In this document: positions 7,226 through 16,114 of the stretch, in pieces | Layout: each line of letters starts with the position of its first letter | How positions within the stretch are numbered: position 1 is the stretch's first letter | Origin: Actinomycetes bacterium | GTDB taxonomy: Bacteria > Actinomycetota > Acidimicrobiia > Acidimicrobiales > SZUA-35 | Length of the DNA stretch: 18,596 bases | Reading direction: 5' to 3' | Assembly (NCBI GenBank): GCA_024227975.1 | Contig: JAAETV010000393.1 | Span: forward strand, 1-18,596 | Program-made: the position numbers and the translations under genes | Notes under the pieces: generated by a model | What the model was told of the DNA's origin: nothing | Databases searched by the model: none | What the model saw: the letters and a program-made list of their open reading frames with translations, nothing else

Positions 7226-9097
7226 TCAGCTGGCGGCGAGGACGATGATCCCCAGTGGAGGTAGGTCGAGCAAGAGCGACTGGGGGTGGCCGTGAAGCGC
7301 CTTCGGGTCGGCTACGACGGCGGCGCCAGGAGACTGGCCGGAGCCCCCGTAGCCCTCATCGTCGCTATTGGCCCTGAGCGTCCAGGAACCCTCAACCGGT
7401 ACTCCAACCTGGTACCCAATTCGAGGGACCGGTGTGTTGTTCATCACCACCAATACGTCAGGACCCTCCGTGGCTCCTGATTCAGTCCCCACTGCTGCGG
7501 TGCGAAGGTAGGCCAAGACACTCTGGTCGCGGTCGTCACCGACGACCCAGCTGAAGCCGGCCGGGTCCCGATCAACAGCATGGAGAGCTGGCAGCTCCCG
7601 GTACAGCGAGTTCATGGCCCTGACCCAACCCTGAACCCCCTGATGATAGGGGTCGGCGAGGACCTCCCAGGGCAGCTCGGCTTCGTGATTCCATTCTTCG
7701 GGTGAGGCGATCTCACATCCCATGAAGAGCAACTTCTTCCCCGGTGCCGTCCACTGGTAGCCGAGGAGGAGGCGAAGGTTTGCGAATTGCTGCCACCGAT
7801 CCCCCGGCATCCGCTGAAGCAAGCTCCCCTTGCCGTGGACGACCTCGTCGTGGGAGAGGGCCAATACATAGTGCTCAGCGGCGGCATATACCGTCCGGAA
7901 CGTCATCGTGTCGTGGTGCCAGCTCCGATGCACGGGTTCTTGGGCGAAGTAGTCGAGGGTGTCGTGCATCCAGCCCATGTCCCACTTGAAGCCGAAGCCG
8001 AGCCCACCGGTATCGGTCGGATTCGTCACCCCAGGCCATGCCGTCGACTCTTCGGCCACCATCACAACATCGGGGAAGGCCTCATAGACGGAACGATTCA
8101 GCTCCTGGAGAAACTCCACCGCCCCATAGTTCTCCTTACTACCGTCCGCATTCGGTATCCACTCACCATCCTCGCGGGAGTAGTCGAGGTAGAGCATTGA
8201 GGCGACTGCATCGACCCGAAGCCCGTCTGCGTGGAAGACATCGAGCCAGAAGTGGGCCGACGATAGAAGGAAACTGCGAACTTCCGGACGATCGTAGTTG
8301 AATACATAGGATCTCCAGTCGGGGTGGAATCCCTTGCGTGGGTCGGCATGTTCGAAAAGGTGGGTCCCGTCAAACATCCCGAGTCCATGGTCATCGACCG
8401 GAAAATGAGATGGGACCCAGTCGAGTAGTACCCCAACACCTGCATCGTGCAAGGTGTCTATCAGGGCCATGAGATCCTCGGGGGAGCCGTAGCGCGAGGT
8501 CGGAGCGAAGTATCCGGTCGACTGGTAGCCCCACGACCCGTAGAACGGGTGTTCCATGACCGGCAGCAACTCCACATGGGTGAAGCCCATGTCTACGCAG
8601 TAGGCCCCAAGCTGCTCACCCATCGCCCGGTAGCCCCCAGGCTCGAAGCGCCACGATCCAAGGTGAGCTTCATAGACCGAGAAGGGCTTGTCGAACTGCT
8701 GTCGATCACCCCTGGCCGCCATCCAGTCATCGTCACCCCAGGAATAGTCAGCGTCCCAGATGACAGAGGCCGTTGCTGGAGGCATCTCGGCCGCCATGGC
8801 CACCGGGTCAGCCTTCAGCAGGGGTTGGTGGCCGTGCTGGGGGACGATGGCGTACTTGTAGCGATCACCGGGCTGGTAGTGGTCGAAGGTGGCCCGCCAG
8901 ACCCCAGAGGGGTCGGATTCCAACCCATCGACACCGGCCGTCCATCCATTCCCATCGCCGACCACCGACACTGCCGAGGCCCCGGGGGCCCACACACGGA
9001 ACGTCGTCCCGTCGGCACCGCAGGTCGCACCGAGCACCTCCCAGAGGCGGGTGTGGGTCCCGGCGCCGAGCAGCCAGGCGTCAGTAGCGTCGAACAC
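7226..9097 (-). CDS. glgB: 1,4-alpha-glucan branching enzyme (GH13)
   Basis: 623 residues from the GTG at 9097. GlgB cuts alpha-1,4 glucan chains and rejoins them as alpha-1,6 branches. Order of domains: a single CBM48 (TTFRVWAPGASAVSVVGDGNGW, about 31-52), the GH13 barrel from SVYEAHLGSW (about 140), and the C-terminal beta domain. Catalytic residues are D296 (DGLRVDAVASML), E349 (VAEEST) and the His-Asp pair 416-417 (LSHDEVVHGKGSL). It is about 100 residues shorter than E. coli GlgB because it has one N-terminal beta module instead of two. The frame stays open to 9289 across the divergent glgC. I prefer GTG 9097 because AGGTGG lies 8 bases upstream; ATG 9130 would share the bases CATG with the glgC start. 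The 115 bases before egtB show no clear terminator or promoter. Confidence 0.93.
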   Translation of the reverse strand: MFDATDAWLLGAGTHTRLWEVLGATCGADGTTFRVWAPGASAVSVVGDGNGWTAGVDGLESDPSGVWRATFDHYQPGDRYKYAIVPQHGHQPLLKADPVAMAAEMPPATASVIWDADYSWGDDDWMAARGDRQQFDKPFSVYEAHLGSWRFEPGGYRAMGEQLGAYCVDMGFTHVELLPVMEHPFYGSWGYQSTGYFAPTSRYGSPEDLMALIDTLHDAGVGVLLDWVPSHFPVDDHGLGMFDGTHLFEHADPRKGFHPDWRSYVFNYDRPEVRSFLLSSAHFWLDVFHADGLRVDAVASMLYLDYSREDGEWIPNADGSKENYGAVEFLQELNRSVYEAFPDVVMVAEESTAWPGVTNPTDTGGLGFGFKWDMGWMHDTLDYFAQEPVHRSWHHDTMTFRTVYAAAEHYVLALSHDEVVHGKGSLLQRMPGDRWQQFANLRLLLGYQWTAPGKKLLFMGCEIASPEEWNHEAELPWEVLADPYHQGVQGWVRAMNSLYRELPALHAVDRDPAGFSWVVGDDRDQSVLAYLRTAAVGTESGATEGPDVLVVMNNTPVPRIGYQVGVPVEGSWTLRANSDDEGYGGSGQSPGAAVVADPKALHGHPQSLLLDLPPLGIIVLAAS

Positions 9098-9105
9098 ACG
9101 AGACA

Positions 9106-9111
9106 CCACCT
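9106..9111 (-). promoter_or_regulatory. Ribosome-binding site of glgB (decides start)
   Basis: Read on the reverse strand, AGGTGG lies 8 bases before GTG 9097. The alternative starts GTG 9109, GTG 9106 and ATG 9130 have no comparable purine-rich sequence. This supports the shorter GlgB, which leaves 31 bases between the divergent glgB and glgC start codons. Confidence 0.55.
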
Positions 9112-9117
9112 GAGTAT

Positions 9118-9121
9118 AGGA
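9118..9121 (+). promoter_or_regulatory. Ribosome-binding site of glgC
   Basis: AGGA lies 7 bases before the glgC ATG at 9129. The overlapping ATG at 9121 is out of frame with glgC. Confidence 0.55.
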
Positions 9122-9128
9122 TGGCCCC

Positions 9129-10376
9129 ATGCGAGCCCCTGCCCATGGCCGGCGCCCAATCCTCAGTATCGTCCTCGCCGGCGGAGAGGGGAAACGGCTG
9201 ATGCCTCTGACCGCAGACCGAGCGAAGCCTGCCGTTCCCTTTGGCGGGAAGTACCGACTCATCGATTTTGCCATATCGAACTTGGTCAACGGTGGGTTTC
9301 GTCACATCGTCGTGCTCACCCAGTACAAGAGCCACAGCCTGGACGTGCACATATCACTCACCTGGCAGCTGTCGACGATCCTGGGCAACTATGTCACCAC
9401 TGTTCCGGCCCAGATGAGGCGAGGCCCCTACTGGTACACGGGCTCGGCCGATGCCCTGTTCCAGAACATGAATCTGATCGACGATGAGCAGCCAGAGCAC
9501 GTGATCGTCTTCGGGGCCGATCACATCTACCGGCTTGATCCCCGCCAGATGCTGAATGCCCACATCGAGAGCGGAGCCGGGATCACCGTGGCCGCTATCC
9601 GACTTCCGCTCTCGGAGGCGCACCAGTTCGGAGCGATCGAGAAGGATCCGGCCAGTGACAAGATCCTGGGCTTCCACGAGAAGGATCCAAACGCCCCGAC
9701 CATCCCCGACTCGCCAGGAGAGATCCTGGCCTCAATGGGCAACTATGTATTCGAGGTCGGCGTCTTCCGCGACATCATGGACGCCGACTCGGAGGACCCA
9801 GAATCGAACCATGATCTCGGAGGCGACATCATCCCCAAATTGGTGGCCAGCGGGGACGCTCACGTCTATGACTACACCCGCAATATCGTGCCCGGTGACA
9901 CCGGGAGCGACAACCACTACTGGCGTGACGTCGGGACCCTCGACTCCTATTTCGATGCCCACATGGACCTGGTTGCTCCCCTCCCGGCATTCAGCCTCTA
10001 CAACCATCAGTGGCCCATCTTCACCCGCGGTCTGACAGAGCCCCCGGCCAAGATCGCAAACGGACCGAGCGGGCCAAGCGAGATCTCGAACTGCATCATG
10101 AGCAACGGGGTCATCGTGGCTGGGGGTCGCTGTAGTGATTCGGTGCTGTCGCGCGATGTCTATGTCGACGATGAAGCCGAAGTGGTCTCTTCGGTCCTGA
10201 TGGGCAATGTGAGGATCGGCTCGGGGGCCCGCCTGAACCGTTGCATCATCGACAAGAACGTGACGGTCCCTCCAGGCTTCGAGATCGGTTTCGACCCTGA
10301 TGCCGATGGGGAGCGCTTCATCATCTCTGAAGGTGGGGTCGTCGCCGTTCCCAAGGGCTACGACCTCACGGGCTAG
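9129..10376 (+). CDS. glgC: Glucose-1-phosphate adenylyltransferase (ADP-glucose pyrophosphorylase)
   Basis: 415 residues. GlgC makes ADP-glucose from glucose-1-phosphate and ATP, the committed and usually allosterically controlled step of bacterial glycogen synthesis. The nucleotidyltransferase signature VLAGGEGKRLMPLT (15-28) is followed by RAKPAVPFGGKYRLIDF, YWYTGSADA (101-109), GADHIYRLD (129-137) and YWRDVGT, then the C-terminal left-handed beta-helix ending EGGVVAVPKG. By eye it follows the Mycobacterium tuberculosis enzyme along nearly its whole length. The usual EKP sugar-phosphate motif appears as GFHEKDPNAP. It is the only rightward gene of the glycogen block. Its 5' end faces glgB, and its last 11 bases overlap glgA on the other strand. 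Confidence 0.95.
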   Translation: MRAPAHGRRPILSIVLAGGEGKRLMPLTADRAKPAVPFGGKYRLIDFAISNLVNGGFRHIVVLTQYKSHSLDVHISLTWQLSTILGNYVTTVPAQMRRGPYWYTGSADALFQNMNLIDDEQPEHVIVFGADHIYRLDPRQMLNAHIESGAGITVAAIRLPLSEAHQFGAIEKDPASDKILGFHEKDPNAPTIPDSPGEILASMGNYVFEVGVFRDIMDADSEDPESNHDLGGDIIPKLVASGDAHVYDYTRNIVPGDTGSDNHYWRDVGTLDSYFDAHMDLVAPLPAFSLYNHQWPIFTRGLTEPPAKIANGPSGPSEISNCIMSNGVIVAGGRCSDSVLSRDVYVDDEAEVVSSVLMGNVRIGSGARLNRCIIDKNVTVPPGFEIGFDPDADGERFIISEGGVVAVPKGYDLTG

Positions 10377-11781
10377 CAGCGCCGCCGGTGGCAAAGGCCT
10401 TGCCAGCAGCCGCAGCCATCACCGATTCATAAAGATCTGCGAGCTCGACCGCCGGTTCTGCCCACGACCAGTCGACGGCCATGCCGTGGCGAATGATCCG
10501 CCTCCGTCGGCCGGCATGCCTCCAGGCGCTCAAGGCCCGGTGAAGGGCATCGACGACACCGGCCAGGTCGACGGTCTGGGAAACGAAGCCATTGCCGTCG
10601 CGGCTGGCATCAGCGTCCATCACCGTGTCCCCAAGACCCCCGACTCCGGTCACCACCGGAATCGTGCCATAGGCCATGGCCTGCATCTGGGCCAGGCCAC
10701 AGGGCTCGAACCGGGATGGCATCAAGAACAAGTCGGCCCCCGCAAACATCAGGTGGGAGAGAGGAACGTCATAGCCATCGATGAACCAGAACCGGCCCGG
10801 ATACTCCTCGGTCAACCACCGCCCCCAGTCGGCCAAGCGTTGCTCCCCCGAGCCGAGCACCATGAGCCGGGCCCGCATCCCTTCGAGATAGCGAGCCGCT
10901 TCGAAGGCCAGATCGACCCCCTTCTGCTCGGCCAGCCGGGTCACCATGGCCACTACCGGGGTCTTCACCTCACCCCAACCGGCCCGATCCACGAGAGCAG
11001 CCTTGGCTTGCTCCTTCCCGGCTGGGGCGTCGAAGCTGAAACTTGCCGGCAGGTGGGGGTCGATAGCTGGGTCCCATGTCATGGTGTCTATCCCATTGCG
11101 GATGCCGTAGATCTGGTCCCGAGCCTCCAGGGCACCATCGAGGCCCATGCCACCGGCCTCGGTCACGATCTCGGTGGCATAGGTCGGGCTGACGGTGACA
11201 ACAGCATCAACAGCGCGGATGGCGCCGGCCAACATGTTGAGAGCGTCGCCATGGTGATAGCTATCGCGGTGGGTTGGTAGCTCGTGCAGCCAACCGATGT
11301 TGGCCCACCCCTGGTGGGCCAGATTGTGGATCGTGAGCACGGTGGGAATGGACTGGCCAAGCAGGGCAGGGACGAGTCCGGTGTGCCAATCGTTGAGCTG
11401 GACGATGTCAGGACCCAACAACTCGGCCACCGAGGCAACGGCGGCCGAAAAGGCAGCGAAGCGGGAGTCATTGTCAGGCCACCCAATCCCGGCGGCGTCG
11501 ACATAGGGGTGAGGGCGTTCGATACCGGGCACGCTGACCAGGATCAGTCGTCCCGCCTCACGGTGAACACCACGGCGAGCGCATGCTGGAGAGGCCCAGC
11601 CGGGGACCCGTACCATCAGATCGTCCTCGTCTTCGAGCTCCCAGCCGGCGTAGTCGGGCAGGATGACCTCGACATCGTGGCCGAGCCGGCGCAGGGCTCC
11701 GACGAGGCCGGCTGAAGCCTCGCCAAGGCCCCCGGTACTGACCAGGGGCCGCAGCTCAGCAGTGGCGAACAGGACTCGCAT
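10366..11781 (-). CDS. glgA: Glycogen synthase (GT5, ADP-glucose type)
   Basis: 471 residues, the normal length for bacterial GT5 glycogen synthases. It adds glucose from ADP-glucose to the growing alpha-1,4 chain. Visible signatures are the N-terminal LFATAELRPLVSTGGLGE (4-21), VQLNDWHTGLVPALL, TIHNLAHQG, TVSPTYATEI, GIRNGID, VTRLAEQKGVDL, and the C-terminal nucleotide-sugar site SRFEPCGLAQMQAMAYGTIPVV. The N-terminal KTGGL loop reads STGGL here, with Ser15 in place of the lysine that contacts ADP-glucose in the E. coli enzyme. An AAGGA ribosome-binding site (11791-11787, reverse strand) lies 5 bases before the ATG at 11781. It follows glgX by 30 bases and is probably co-transcribed with glgP and glgX. 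Confidence 0.94.
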   Translation of the reverse strand: MRVLFATAELRPLVSTGGLGEASAGLVGALRRLGHDVEVILPDYAGWELEDEDDLMVRVPGWASPACARRGVHREAGRLILVSVPGIERPHPYVDAAGIGWPDNDSRFAAFSAAVASVAELLGPDIVQLNDWHTGLVPALLGQSIPTVLTIHNLAHQGWANIGWLHELPTHRDSYHHGDALNMLAGAIRAVDAVVTVSPTYATEIVTEAGGMGLDGALEARDQIYGIRNGIDTMTWDPAIDPHLPASFSFDAPAGKEQAKAALVDRAGWGEVKTPVVAMVTRLAEQKGVDLAFEAARYLEGMRARLMVLGSGEQRLADWGRWLTEEYPGRFWFIDGYDVPLSHLMFAGADLFLMPSRFEPCGLAQMQAMAYGTIPVVTGVGGLGDTVMDADASRDGNGFVSQTVDLAGVVDALHRALSAWRHAGRRRRIIRHGMAVDWSWAEPAVELADLYESVMAAAAGKAFATGGAASP

Positions 11782-11811
11782 CGCCGTCCTTGCCTTTCAC
11801 CCTCGGACCAG

Positions 11812-13980
11812 TCATCGCCCGGTCTCATCACGTCTGAGTACGACGACCGACCACGCTCCAGCCTTCCAGTCCCGGACGGGCTGGTCACCCCGACCGTTGA
11901 CCTCGGCTCCCCACTGGGAGAAATGGAGCGAGCTGTCGATCGCACAGCTCCAACGACTGCCGGTCAGCTCGTAGGGAATGGTGAAGCTCAAAGGCTCGAT
12001 CCCCGCATTGAACAGCACCAAGAAACTGTCGTCGACAACTGGATCCAGACGGGGGCCCTGGTCGGCGATGGTCGAGCCATTCAAGAACACGGCAACGGCT
12101 CGGGCGTAGCCAACCTGCCAGTCGTCATGATGCATCAGGGAGCCGTCGGGCTTGTACCAACCGATGTCAGGTAGTGGCGACCCGTCGACGATCGAACCGG
12201 TGAAGAAGCGGCGGCGGCGGAACACAGGGTGCTGGCGGCGGAACTCGATCAGATACTTGGTCAGGGCCAGCATGTCGTTGTCGACGTGAGCCCAGTCGGT
12301 CCAGGAGATCTCGTTGTCCTGGCAGTAGGCATTGTTGTTGCCTCGCTGGGTCCGCCCCATCTCGTCCCCCCCACAGATCATGGGAACACCCTGGGACAGG
12401 AGCAAGGTCGTCATCATGGCCGCCGCCCGCCGTCGTCGGTTCTCGACGATGTCGGGGTCATCGGTTGGGCCCTCGGCCCCCCCGTTCCACGAGCGGTTGT
12501 CGCTGTGGCCGTCGCGGTTGCGTTCCCCATTGGCCACATTGTGCTTGTGCTCGTAGGCCACGAGGTCGTGCAGCGTGTAGCCATCATGAGCGGTGACGAA
12601 ATTGATGCTGGCCCGGGGACGGCGCCGTTGGAAGCCATAGAGATCTGAACTACCCGAGAACCGAGAGGCCAGACCGGACAGGGATCCATCGCTTCCTTTC
12701 CAGTAGTCGCGGACATCATCGCGATAGCGACCATTCCATTCCGACCACAATGGTGGGAAGTTGCCGATCTGGTATCCGCCAGGGCCCACATCCCACGGCT
12801 CGGCGATCAGCTTGGCCCTGGCCACCACCGGATCCTGCTGGATGAGGTCGAAGAAGGCCGAATTGCGATCAACGGCAAAGTACTCCCGAGCCAGGGTTGG
12901 GGCCAGGTCGAAACGAAACCCGTCGACGTGCATCTCTTCGAGCCAGTAACGGAGGCTATCCATCACCAGCTGAAGGCTGGCGGCATGGGTCACGTTGAGG
13001 CTGTTGCCCGTCCCTGTGAAGTCCAGGTAGTGGGCCGAGTTGTCGGGGGCCAGCCGGTAGTAGGTGGTGTTGTCGAGGCCCCGGAATGACAGGGTCGGGC
13101 CCTCGGCTGTCCCCTCGGTCGTGTGGTTGTAGACAACATCGAGCAGCACCTCGATCCCGGCCCGATGGAAGGCCTTGACCATCCCTTTGAACTCGTTGAC
13201 CTGCTGGCCTCCATCACCAGCGGCGGCATAGGGACCGTGGGGGGCGAAGAAGCCCAGGGTCGAGTAGCCCCAGTAGTTGGTGAGGCCAAGATCGACGATG
13301 AACCCTTCGGGCACGAAGTGATGGATCGGCATCAGCTCTATGGCCGTCACTCCGAGGTCGACGAGATGGTCGATTACCGGCTCACAGGCCATACCGGCAT
13401 AGGTTCCCCTCAGCTCGTCGGGAACCTCGGGATGGGTCATGGTCAAGCCCCGGACATGACCCTCGTATATGACCGTCTGATACCACGGGGTCCGCGGTGG
13501 TGCGTCGTCGCCCCAGTCGAAAGTGGTGTCGACCACAATCGAGCGGGGAACGCTGGCCGCGCTATCTGCATGATCGGGGCGGTCCGAATCGACGGCATCG
13601 TGACCGAAGACGGGTCCAGCCCAGTCGACCTGGCCCTCGATGGCCTTGGCGTAGGGGTCGACGAGCAACTTGGCTGGGTTGAACCTCAATCCCTGGCCCG
13701 GGTCCCAGGGCCCATGGACCCGATACCCATAGCGCTGACCAGGGCCGATGCCAGGCAGGTATACATGATGGACGTTTGCAGTGTGCTCCGGGATCTCGAT
13801 ACGGATCTCGCTACCGGCGACGGCATCACCATCGAACAAGCTGAGCTCGACGGCATAGCCCCCCTCGGAAAAGACGGCGAAGTTCGTTCCCTCGCCGTCC
13901 CAGGTCGCCCCCAGGGGCTGGGGCTGGCCGAGCCAAACATCGGGGCGTCGGGCCCGGCCCGAAGGCTGAGTGTTCGTCAT
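11812..13980 (-). CDS. glgX: Glycogen debranching enzyme (GH13, isoamylase type)
   Basis: 722 residues from the ATG at 13980. GlgX hydrolyses alpha-1,6 branch points left after phosphorylase has shortened the outer chains. An N-terminal CBM48 region (GATWDGEGTNFAVFSEGG, 24-41; YGYRVHGPWDPGQGLRFNP) precedes the barrel with YEGHVRGLT, VLLDVVYNHTTEG, the nucleophile region DGFRFDLAPTLARE, the acid/base region LIAEPWDVGPGGYQ, and INFVTAHDGYTLHDLVAYEHKHN. This last region and GERNRDG are typical of GlgX/TreX. The frame continues upstream to 14085, but ATG 13980 overlaps the glgP stop as ATGA on the reverse strand, so it is the likely coupled start. Second in a glgP-glgX-glgA run. Confidence 0.95.
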   Translation of the reverse strand: MTNTQPSGRARRPDVWLGQPQPLGATWDGEGTNFAVFSEGGYAVELSLFDGDAVAGSEIRIEIPEHTANVHHVYLPGIGPGQRYGYRVHGPWDPGQGLRFNPAKLLVDPYAKAIEGQVDWAGPVFGHDAVDSDRPDHADSAASVPRSIVVDTTFDWGDDAPPRTPWYQTVIYEGHVRGLTMTHPEVPDELRGTYAGMACEPVIDHLVDLGVTAIELMPIHHFVPEGFIVDLGLTNYWGYSTLGFFAPHGPYAAAGDGGQQVNEFKGMVKAFHRAGIEVLLDVVYNHTTEGTAEGPTLSFRGLDNTTYYRLAPDNSAHYLDFTGTGNSLNVTHAASLQLVMDSLRYWLEEMHVDGFRFDLAPTLAREYFAVDRNSAFFDLIQQDPVVARAKLIAEPWDVGPGGYQIGNFPPLWSEWNGRYRDDVRDYWKGSDGSLSGLASRFSGSSDLYGFQRRRPRASINFVTAHDGYTLHDLVAYEHKHNVANGERNRDGHSDNRSWNGGAEGPTDDPDIVENRRRRAAAMMTTLLLSQGVPMICGGDEMGRTQRGNNNAYCQDNEISWTDWAHVDNDMLALTKYLIEFRRQHPVFRRRRFFTGSIVDGSPLPDIGWYKPDGSLMHHDDWQVGYARAVAVFLNGSTIADQGPRLDPVVDDSFLVLFNAGIEPLSFTIPYELTGSRWSCAIDSSLHFSQWGAEVNGRGDQPVRDWKAGAWSVVVLRRDETGR

Positions 13981-15944
13981 GAGCTCCGGATCGGTTGATA
14001 GAAGCGTCGGTTGTACTCCTCGACCATGCGGCCAGCCGTCACGAGTGGACCGAGATGGACCAGCATGGCCTGGACGGTGGTCCACCAGGCCCCAGAACGG
14101 CCATTGTGGAGGCGGAGGACGTCTTCGGTCAGGAGCTTGTGGAGGGCAGCCGCTTCCAGGCGGTCACGATCTTGGGGGTCGGCATCGTCGGCGGTCGGAA
14201 TGACCCAACCAATCCCGTCGGTATGCCAGTCAGCCCACCATCCATCACTGATGGAGCAGTTCAGCACTCCGTTGAGGGCTGCCTTCTCTCCGCTGGTACC
14301 ACAGGCTTCACGCGGTCGGATGGGGTTGTTCAGCCACACATCACAACCGGCATACATGGCCTTGGCAATGTCGATGTCGTAGTCGGGAATGATCACGATC
14401 CGCGAGTCGGGAGTGGTCTGAGCGTATTTGCCGATCTCGGCCAGCAAGGCCTTGCCCTCGGTGTCGGCCGGGTGGGCCTTGCCCGCGAACACGAACTGGG
14501 CCCCAGCATCGATTGAATCCTGCAAGCCCTTGGTGTCGAGCAGGAGGAGGTTGGCTCGCTTGTAGGTGGCGAACCGTCTGGCGAAGCCGAGGATGCAACC
14601 GTCGGGGTCGAACTGGGTCCCCGTGATCCCGTAGATGAGGTCGATGAGAGCGACTCGATAATCGGCCTTGATCTTGGCGAAGCGCTCCCCGTCCAGTTGT
14701 TCGATCCCGGCCCATGCATCTTCGTCGCCGTTTTCCCACCCCGATCCCAGTACTTCGTCATAGAGATCCTGCAAGCCGGGGGCGACCCAGGTCCTGGCAT
14801 GGACTCCGTTGGTGATCCCCTCGATGCCGGCGGCCTGGGGTAGTGACCCGAACAGGCGCTGACTGACCGTGGCGTGAAGCTGGCTGACCCCATTGACCCG
14901 ACCACAAAAGGCGAAGGCCAAGGCGGCGGTGTTGAACGGCTTGTCGACACCATCAGAGGGCAGGGTGGCCCAGTCGAGGATGTCGGCGGTCGGCACCCCA
15001 AGGCGTTCAGCCCAGCCCTGTAGCTCAGGTTCCACCAGTTCGCGATCGAATCGGTCGATTCCGGCCGGTACGGGGGTGTGGGTGGTGAACAGGGTCGAGG
15101 ACCGGACCCGGGTCCTGGCCTCGGCCAGGGGGATATCGGCGTCGACGAGCTCGGCCAGCAGCTCGAGCAGGAGGAAGCAGGCGTGGCCCTCGTTCAGGTG
15201 GTACACGTCTGGTCTGCAATTCAAGGCCCGTAGCGCCCTGACCCCGCCCACCCCGAGCACCAGCTCCTGGCTGAGGCGGTGACGTCGATCACCAGCATAG
15301 AGGCGATCAGTGATGCGGCGAGCGTCAGGCGAGTTCTCTTCGATATCCGAATCGAGAAGGAGCATCCTGGTGGCTCCGACCCACATCTCCCAAACCCCGA
15401 GATGTACCGGCTCACCATTCACCGATACCTCGACCAAGACACCGGTATCGATGGCCCCTATGGCGATCGGGTCGACATCTTCATAGTGCTCGATCTGGGT
15501 GCCATCAACGATCTCCTGGCGAAAGAACCCACGTCGGTAGAAGAGCCCGACCCCAACCAAGGGTAGATCGAGGTCACTTGATGCCTTCAGATGATCCCCC
15601 GCCAGGATCCCGAGACCACCCGAGTACTGGGGAACCTGGGCCACGACCCCGAACTCGGGGCAGAAGTAGGCAACCTGAGGATTGTTCACCCTCTGCTCTA
15701 GCTGCTCGACGGCCTTGAACTGTCCAGCCAGGGCTTGGCCGTTGGCAGCCAGCCAGGCCGCGGTTTCAGGGGCCTGGGAGTGGAGATGGTCGACAGTCAT
15801 GACCGGATGGCACTCGCTGGCTCCCGGCAGCGATGCCACCAGCTCCGTCGCGGGATGGTGCCAGCTCCACCACAGGTTGGCGGCGACGCGCCGCATCTGG
15901 GCCAGCTGGAGAGCGGGATCGGTATGGGTGCTGAGATCGGTCAC
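13977..15944 (-). CDS. glgP: Alpha-glucan (glycogen) phosphorylase, short form (GT35)
   Basis: 655 residues from the GTG at 15944. It releases glucose-1-phosphate from glycogen chain ends using phosphate and pyridoxal phosphate. The N-terminal segment RRVAANLWWSWHHP resembles the DUF3417 region of this subgroup. Next come YFCPEFGVV, QYSGGLGILAGDHLKASSD, HLNEGHACFLLLEL, FTTHTPVPAG, GITNGVHARTW and FARRFATYKRANLLL. The PLP-lysine loop is ACGTSGEKAALNGVLN, with Glu where many relatives have Met. The protein ends soon after AGRMVEEYNRRFYQP, so it lacks the roughly 140- to 200-residue C-terminal extension of the 863-residue M. tuberculosis protein. An AGGAG (15953-15949, reverse strand) 4 bases before GTG 15944 fixes the start, although the frame is open to 16043. 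First gene of the leftward glgP-glgX-glgA run. Confidence 0.92.
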   Translation of the reverse strand: MTDLSTHTDPALQLAQMRRVAANLWWSWHHPATELVASLPGASECHPVMTVDHLHSQAPETAAWLAANGQALAGQFKAVEQLEQRVNNPQVAYFCPEFGVVAQVPQYSGGLGILAGDHLKASSDLDLPLVGVGLFYRRGFFRQEIVDGTQIEHYEDVDPIAIGAIDTGVLVEVSVNGEPVHLGVWEMWVGATRMLLLDSDIEENSPDARRITDRLYAGDRRHRLSQELVLGVGGVRALRALNCRPDVYHLNEGHACFLLLELLAELVDADIPLAEARTRVRSSTLFTTHTPVPAGIDRFDRELVEPELQGWAERLGVPTADILDWATLPSDGVDKPFNTAALAFAFCGRVNGVSQLHATVSQRLFGSLPQAAGIEGITNGVHARTWVAPGLQDLYDEVLGSGWENGDEDAWAGIEQLDGERFAKIKADYRVALIDLIYGITGTQFDPDGCILGFARRFATYKRANLLLLDTKGLQDSIDAGAQFVFAGKAHPADTEGKALLAEIGKYAQTTPDSRIVIIPDYDIDIAKAMYAGCDVWLNNPIRPREACGTSGEKAALNGVLNCSISDGWWADWHTDGIGWVIPTADDADPQDRDRLEAAALHKLLTEDVLRLHNGRSGAWWTTVQAMLVHLGPLVTAGRMVEEYNRRFYQPIRSS

Positions 15945-16114
15945 GTTGCTCCTATGAGGACGACGGAACGAGTTGGCTTCCGTGAGTCTTGCCCAAGGTC
16001 GGCACGAACTAGGGGATCGTGAGCCGTAGCCGCCTCCGACCAAGGGAGCCGATCGATGCTACAGGCCAACACCCGGTTACAGTTGCATCGAACGCGGCGG
16101 CAAAGGAAACACAC
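15945..16114. promoter_or_regulatory. Divergent intergenic region between glgP and the DUF937 gene
   Basis: This is the longest non-coding stretch in the window (170 bases) and the only one lying between two clearly divergent runs. Promoters for the glgP-glgX-glgA run and for the DUF937-fixX-etfB-mftE run are therefore expected here. I found no convincing -10/-35 pair, operator palindrome or hairpin by eye. The regulatory role is inferred from gene arrangement only. Confidence 0.4.

Noticed and set aside
9113..9118. TATACT (reverse strand) as a -10 box for glgB
   Set aside because: No matching -35 lies at a normal distance. The implied start of transcription would fall inside the preferred glgB ribosome-binding site.
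8447..9487. Long forward open frame (346 codons) across the 5' half of glgB and the start of glgC
   Set aside because: It lies opposite the glgB coding frame, shows no domain, and crosses two well-supported genes.
10300..11280. Forward frame (326 codons) opposite glgA
   Set aside because: Antisense shadow of glgA; low-complexity Gly/His/Pro composition and no motif.
13123..13998. Forward frame (291 codons) opposite glgX
   Set aside because: Antisense shadow of the GlgX N-terminal region, whose GH13 and CBM48 motifs are clear.
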